Source: Minisyncoccota bacterium (GTDB taxonomy: Bacteria > Verrucomicrobiota > Lentisphaeria > Oligosphaerales > MVZH01). Taken from it: DNA of 15,846 bases. Within the stretch, counting starts at the first letter, position 1. Each line of letters opens with the position of its first letter. Of the stretch, positions 12,672-15,846 are shown piece by piece. The position numbers were made by a program, and so were the translations under genes. The notes beneath the pieces were generated by a model that searched no databases, was not told the origin of the DNA, and saw nothing but the letters and a program-made list of their open reading frames with translations. The DNA lies in NCBI GenBank assembly GCA_021734725.1, contig JAIPIM010000050.1, forward strand, positions 1 to 15,846, read 5' to 3'.

Positions 12672-14230
12672 TATTTCTTCTCCTTTTCTTTGGTTAGGCG
12701 AATCAGGCGCTGTTTCATCTCCCATAAGCGCGGGGTAAGCGAAACGTGGTACACGTGAGGATTCACTAAGCGTTTAACACCTGTGTCCAAGCGTCCCAAG
12801 TCCTTGTTTTTAACCTCTCGGATCTGCTCTATAGACGGCCAGTCATACACGAGTTTCCCCTGTTGCATGACATCGACCAGAAGCAATTCCATATTCGAAA
12901 TCCCGGACGTATTCAGCGTGCGTGTTCTGGACTCGTCGGAGGGATGTCTGAGAACCAGGGGATCCATATCGCCGGGATCTTCGTCCCCCATGCTTAGAAC
13001 GTCGGCCGTAGCGTATCCCCGGTCATCGTATATTCTCCATGCATTCTTGTACCCGGGATTCGGCGTTTTTTCAATGGACTCGGAAACCTTGATGGCGGGT
13101 TGCCATTCACTGTCTTTATAGACCCCGACGAGCTTGAATGCCGCACTGAGCGCCGGTGCTCCCCAGGAGGTGATCAGTTTCGTGCCAACACCGTAGACCA
13201 ACCGGTTCACAATGGTTTCCGGATCGATCCCCACCCGTGGCGCCTCTTCGTCGATTTGCTCCAAAATTTGCCAGATAACCATTTCATCCAATTCATTTGA
13301 CAGGACAATAGCGGCGTCGGTGAAGCCCGCGTCATCCAGCATTTTCGCGGCCTGGACAGTCAGGAATGCGAGATCTCCCGAATCGAGGCGTATACCGCGG
13401 GGATCATGCCCTTCCTTTCGCAGTTCTTCGAACACCTTGATGGCATTGGGAACGCCACTGTTAAGTGTGTCCACAGTATCGACCAGTAAAATGCAATTGT
13501 CTGGATAGGCCTTGGCATACGCGCGAAACGCATCGAGCTCGGTCATGCCGAGTGCAAGGAACAGCTGAACCATACTATGAGCATGGGTACCCTTCGGAGG
13601 ATAGCCGAGCGCATGGGAAATGCCCACGTTAGAGGTATAATCAGCCCCGCCGATGAGTGCCGCCCGAGCCCCGACATTACCGCCAAACCCCTGGGCCCGC
13701 CGAATTCCAAACTCGAGCAGAGGACGGTTGCGCCCTGCGTGTTGCACGCGAGACGCCTTCGTGGCCACAAGTATTGGATAGTTCAGGTGATTAAGCAGTG
13801 ATGTTTCCAGAATCTGGCAGATTGCCAAGGGGCCGTGGACAACGGTCAAAGGCACGTTTGGATGGACAACCCGTCCCTCGGGGATTGCCCGCAGACTGAT
13901 CTTGCGATAGTGTCCTTCCTGTCGCAGCCAATCCAGAAAATCGTCTTGGAACATACGGTCCCCGCCGGGGCCGCAGTGCCCGCGAAGGCAATCGATGTCA
14001 TGTTCCGTAATGTGAGTGTTCCGCAACCAGTCAACCAGCGATTCAAGGCCGGCATTAATGCAGTAGCCGGCCGCCGCATGATCGTAGTCGGGATACTTAC
14101 GGAAAATATGGTCGAATTGAACGTGTTGCTCGTGCAATCCCAATCGGAAGTACAGCTGCGCCATGGTCAACTGATATTGATCCGTGAAGAGGAACCCCTC
14201 GGCGGGCGCGTATTTTTTCTGGTTCGTCAT
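12671..14230 (-). CDS. pncB: Nicotinate phosphoribosyltransferase
   Basis: It joins nicotinate to PRPP to give nicotinate mononucleotide, using ATP, in the Preiss-Handler route of NAD salvage; cytoplasmic. It has 519 residues from the ATG at 14230. Visible motifs: the N-terminal DQYQLTMAQLYF, GIRRAQGFGG near 175-184, SNVGISHALGYPPKGTHAHS, with the GTHAHS block at 214-219 carrying the His expected to be phosphorylated (H216 or H218), and GIRLDSGDL near 280-287 of the PRPP-binding barrel. A TTG at 14245 lies in frame, but AGGAG is only one base from it and 16 bases from the ATG, so the start is slightly uncertain. Its neighbour pncA supplies its substrate. Its stop overlaps the ferredoxin start. 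The length suits the longer bacterial type. Confidence 0.95.
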   Translation of the reverse strand: MTNQKKYAPAEGFLFTDQYQLTMAQLYFRLGLHEQHVQFDHIFRKYPDYDHAAAGYCINAGLESLVDWLRNTHITEHDIDCLRGHCGPGGDRMFQDDFLDWLRQEGHYRKISLRAIPEGRVVHPNVPLTVVHGPLAICQILETSLLNHLNYPILVATKASRVQHAGRNRPLLEFGIRRAQGFGGNVGARAALIGGADYTSNVGISHALGYPPKGTHAHSMVQLFLALGMTELDAFRAYAKAYPDNCILLVDTVDTLNSGVPNAIKVFEELRKEGHDPRGIRLDSGDLAFLTVQAAKMLDDAGFTDAAIVLSNELDEMVIWQILEQIDEEAPRVGIDPETIVNRLVYGVGTKLITSWGAPALSAAFKLVGVYKDSEWQPAIKVSESIEKTPNPGYKNAWRIYDDRGYATADVLSMGDEDPGDMDPLVLRHPSDESRTRTLNTSGISNMELLLVDVMQQGKLVYDWPSIEQIREVKNKDLGRLDTGVKRLVNPHVYHVSLTPRLWEMKQRLIRLTKEKEKK

Positions 14231-14341
14231 CGTATTCGCGTTCAATCTCCTTTCCCGCTCGACAACCGCGCATTCCGCCAGCCTCCTGCAGGATAACAGG
14301 CTTCGTGGTTGTCGCTATAAAGGTTCTGGTCGCTCGCTGTG

Positions 14342-14357
14342 CGCTCCGTCCGGAGCG
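14342..14357 (-). other. GC-rich hairpin directly after the pncA stop
   Basis: CGCTCCG and CGGAGCG form a perfect stem one base beyond the pncA TGA, within the 128-base gap to pncB. No T-run follows on the minus strand, so it is not a standard terminator. It could modulate read-through into pncB or protect the mRNA end. Confidence 0.3.
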
Positions 14358-14358
14358 G

Positions 14359-15021
14359 TCAGCCTGGATTCAGTTCGCTGGAATGGATAACCCGGACACC
14401 GGCGTCGGCCAGCTGACGACTTGTATCGTCATCGTGCGCGGGATCCACGGGACGGGTTAAGTCCCAGAGAAAAAAAGTGACAAATCCGCTCTCCGCCGCA
14501 TCGAGCGCGGTCCAAAGGACGCATACGTCACGGGCCAGTCCACATACGACCACAGTTTGGGTCTCCCGCTCATGCAAGTATCCGGCCAGTCCATTCGATG
14601 GTCGTTTTCCCTGGGGATCCCAGTTATTTCGAAACCCACTGTACGAATCGGTGTCGGGCCTCATGGCTTCGCGAAAAATCGCGGCTGCATGCACCCATGG
14701 CAGGTCGGGATGCAGCTCTGCTCCGGGTGTATTCTGCACACAGTGGTCGGGCCACAGTATTTGCTCATGGCCATAGTAATCGATGGTCTCGAATGGAGCG
14801 CGACCCTCATGTTGACTGGCGAACGAAACATGGTTTGGGGGATGCCAGTCTTGCGTAGCAACCATGAAGGGCAGGGTGCGAGACTCCATCAATTTGCGCA
14901 CGGGCCGAAGAATAGCATCTCCGTCGGGAACAGCGAGAGCACCCCCTGGGAGAAAATCGGGTTGGATATCCACTAAGATAAGCACTGAGCTGTCGCGTTT
15001 GATTTGTCGTCGCGTTGGCAT
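14359..15021 (-). CDS. pncA: Nicotinamidase / isochorismatase family hydrolase with altered catalytic Lys
   Basis: A 220-residue protein expected to deamidate nicotinamide to nicotinate, feeding pncB. The nucleophile region GLARDVCV holds C167, and D18 in LILVDIQPDF is the triad Asp. Metal ligands D58 and H60 (TQDWHP) and H93 (WPDHCVQN) are present. The third triad residue is not: where E. coli PncA has Lys111 in HKGENP followed by DSYS, this protein has REAMRP followed by DSYSGF, placing E118 at the Lys position and R117 before it. Activity may be lost or changed, or the base may be wrong. An open frame extends upstream to 15327, but it has no family content; the ATG at 15021 gives the usual length and N-terminus. 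Its ribosome binding site is weak. It is first in the run with pncB. Confidence 0.9.
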   Translation of the reverse strand: MPTRRQIKRDSSVLILVDIQPDFLPGGALAVPDGDAILRPVRKLMESRTLPFMVATQDWHPPNHVSFASQHEGRAPFETIDYYGHEQILWPDHCVQNTPGAELHPDLPWVHAAAIFREAMRPDTDSYSGFRNNWDPQGKRPSNGLAGYLHERETQTVVVCGLARDVCVLWTALDAAESGFVTFFLWDLTRPVDPAHDDDTSRQLADAGVRVIHSSELNPG

Positions 15022-15082
15022 GTTTTGAGGGTTCTTTCTTCTGTTGGTTAAACCAAAATAAAATGCCGTAAAACCACAGCTT

Positions 15083-15112
15083 AGTATACCATGCGCCGGG
15101 TCCATGGCGCAA
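15083..15112 (-). promoter_or_regulatory. Candidate extended -10 promoter for pncA
   Basis: On the minus strand, TTGCGC (15107-15112) is followed after 18 bases by TATACT (15083-15088), with TG one base before the -10 (TGGTATACT). The -10 is good and the -35 weak. The leader to pncA would be about 55 bases. Confidence 0.4.
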
Positions 15113-15211
15113 GCCCCTGTCGTGTCGGGAAATCCCTGATATTGTGCCTCGATACTCACGGTAAGCGGGGGAGACGAGGGGAAGAGAACGCCGAGGATGA
15201 GGGAGGCCCCT

Positions 15212-15242
15212 GAAGACTGTGTCCGCGTCAGGCACCGTCTTC
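15212..15242. repeat. 31-base REP-like palindrome
   Basis: The arms GAAGAC and GTCTTC pair perfectly. Inside, TGTGTCC faces GGCACC with one mismatch and one G-T wobble. In all, 12 of 14 positions pair around a small loop. Long imperfect palindromes like this in intergenic DNA are typical of REP elements, but no second copy is in this window. Confidence 0.45.
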
Positions 15243-15309
15243 CGTTATCGTCCGCCATTTTCATTGGTTCCATTCCATCCGCGCCAGAACGACCGGACCG
15301 GCGCGAAAC

Positions 15310-15326
15310 TGTGTCACTCTGACACA
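15310..15326. promoter_or_regulatory. Perfect inverted repeat TGTGTCA-CTC-TGACACA, candidate operator
   Basis: A perfect 7-bp inverted repeat with a 3-base centre, suited to a dimeric helix-turn-helix regulator. It is about 150 bases upstream of clpB and 290 upstream of pncA. A single TGTGTCA half-site also occurs in the secA promoter region near 5567. Confidence 0.4.
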
Positions 15327-15477
15327 TCGCAACCTTTTACAGGGCTCTTTTGGCAGATGTCTAAGAGTCTGCCTAGAAGCGGCTTATGTACATTAAAAAG
15401 GAACCTGGCATAGTATCTGTTTGTATTTATCAAAAGATATTAAGAAGCCCATATTGTATCACATAAAGGAGTAGTTC

Positions 15478-15846
15478 ATGAATATTGAGAAATTCACGCA
15501 GAAGTCACAGGAGAGTATCAGTCAGGCTCATCAGCTTGCGGCGGCCGGCAATCACAATGAGCTCACGGGATTGCACTTGTTCGCCGCCTTGCTGGATCAG
15601 GAGGATGGTTTAGCCGCGAATGTCATCGGACGGGCGGGCGCGGATCCTGAATCCTTGCGGCAAGCCATTGAGAGTCGTCTCGGCAAGCTTCCGCGAGTTG
15701 AGGGCCCGGGCGCCAGTCAGGTGTATACCTCCCGCGAGATATCGAAGGTTCTCCAGGCGGCGCAGGCGGAAGCTGCGAAGATGAAAGACGAGTACGTGAG
15801 CGTTGATCATCTTTTGCTCGCTCTTGTGGATGAATCCAAGCAATGT
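15478..15846 (+). CDS. clpB: ATP-dependent chaperone ClpB (N-terminal part, cut by window edge)
   Basis: The first 123 codons of a Hsp100 disaggregase, which works with DnaK to extract proteins from aggregates in the cytoplasm. What is visible is the N-terminal Clp_N domain with its two alpha-helical repeats: the first has FTQKSQESISQAHQLAAAG and LTGLHLFAALLDQ, the second SREISKVLQAAQAEA and VSVDHLLLALVDE, both typical of ClpB. The two ATPase domains and the middle coiled coil lie beyond the edge. The ATG follows AAAGGAG with a 6-base spacer, a strong ribosome binding site. ClpA and ClpC share the fold, but MNIEKFTQKSQESI and the spacing of the repeats favour ClpB. Confidence 0.93.
   Translation, partial: MNIEKFTQKSQESISQAHQLAAAGNHNELTGLHLFAALLDQEDGLAANVIGRAGADPESLRQAIESRLGKLPRVEGPGASQVYTSREISKVLQAAQAEAAKMKDEYVSVDHLLLALVDESKQC

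Larger units (their letters stand above)
15022..15477. other. Divergent intergenic region between pncA and clpB
   Basis: These 456 bases contain no gene I can support; open frames across them show no family-like content. They hold a candidate pncA promoter, a 31-base palindrome, a 17-base operator-like palindrome and the AT-rich clpB leader. No CIRCE element (the HrcA operator) was found, and no convincing sigma-32 promoter could be assigned to clpB. Confidence 0.6.

Noticed and set aside
12672..12725. Longer ferredoxin start at 12725
   Set aside because: It lies inside pncB, and the ATG at 12671 has an ideal AAGGAG and the standard family N-terminus.
15022..15327. N-terminal extension of pncA to 15327
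   Set aside because: The frame is open but shows no family-like residues, would exceed the usual length by about 100, and covers the promoter and palindromes.
15447..15455. CCCATATT as a sigma-32 -10 for clpB
   Set aside because: No CTTGAA-like -35 lies at the right distance upstream.

Overview
This window reads as chromosomal DNA of a bacterium, moderately GC-rich, with short intergenic gaps and genes in operons on both strands. SecA gives the best clue to the host. It is 997 residues long, with an insertion of about 80 residues between the DEAD-box motif and the end of the preprotein-binding region. Its Arg-finger helix reads QLRGRCARQGD, where most bacteria have RGRSGRQGD. From memory both traits resemble Chlamydia and other PVC-superphylum SecA proteins. 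I therefore lean towards a PVC lineage (Verrucomicrobiota, Kiritimatiellota or Lentisphaerota), but nothing here fixes the phylum. No tRNA, rRNA, CRISPR array, insertion sequence or phage gene was seen.

Layout, left to right. (1) Positions 1-3024, minus strand: a carbohydrate cassette transcribed right to left, made of a sugar isomerase/epimerase-like TIM barrel, a five-Asp-box sialidase-like protein, and a polysaccharide pyruvyl transferase family protein that runs off the left edge. (2) A 349-base divergent gap, then a ZIP-family metal transporter (+), which converges on an M20 metallopeptidase/deacylase (-). (3) secA (+), sharing its upstream region with the M20 gene, converges on an unrecognised membrane-anchored protein (-). 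(4) An FAD/NAD(P) oxidoreductase of the ferredoxin-reductase type (+), behind a good sigma-70-like promoter. (5) A minus-strand run of pncA, pncB, a 63-residue [4Fe-4S] ferredoxin and an aldo/keto reductase: NAD salvage genes tightly linked to redox genes. (6) A 456-base divergent gap rich in palindromes, then the start of clpB (+), cut by the right edge.

PncA deamidates nicotinamide and PncB turns nicotinate into NaMN, the first two Preiss-Handler salvage steps. pncB overlaps the ferredoxin gene (TAATG), and the ferredoxin's last codons supply the ribosome binding site of the aldo/keto reductase, so those three are probably translationally coupled. The oxidoreductase nearby could reduce the ferredoxin, but that is inference from position.

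No wholly new system is clear. The points most worth checking are: a stop codon at codon 5 of the aldo/keto reductase, just after a canonical start; a PncA with Glu where the catalytic Lys should be; a 26-bp intergenic repeat in two convergent gene junctions; two strong palindromes upstream of clpB and pncA; and a cassette pairing an apparently cytoplasmic sialidase-like protein with a pyruvyl transferase.
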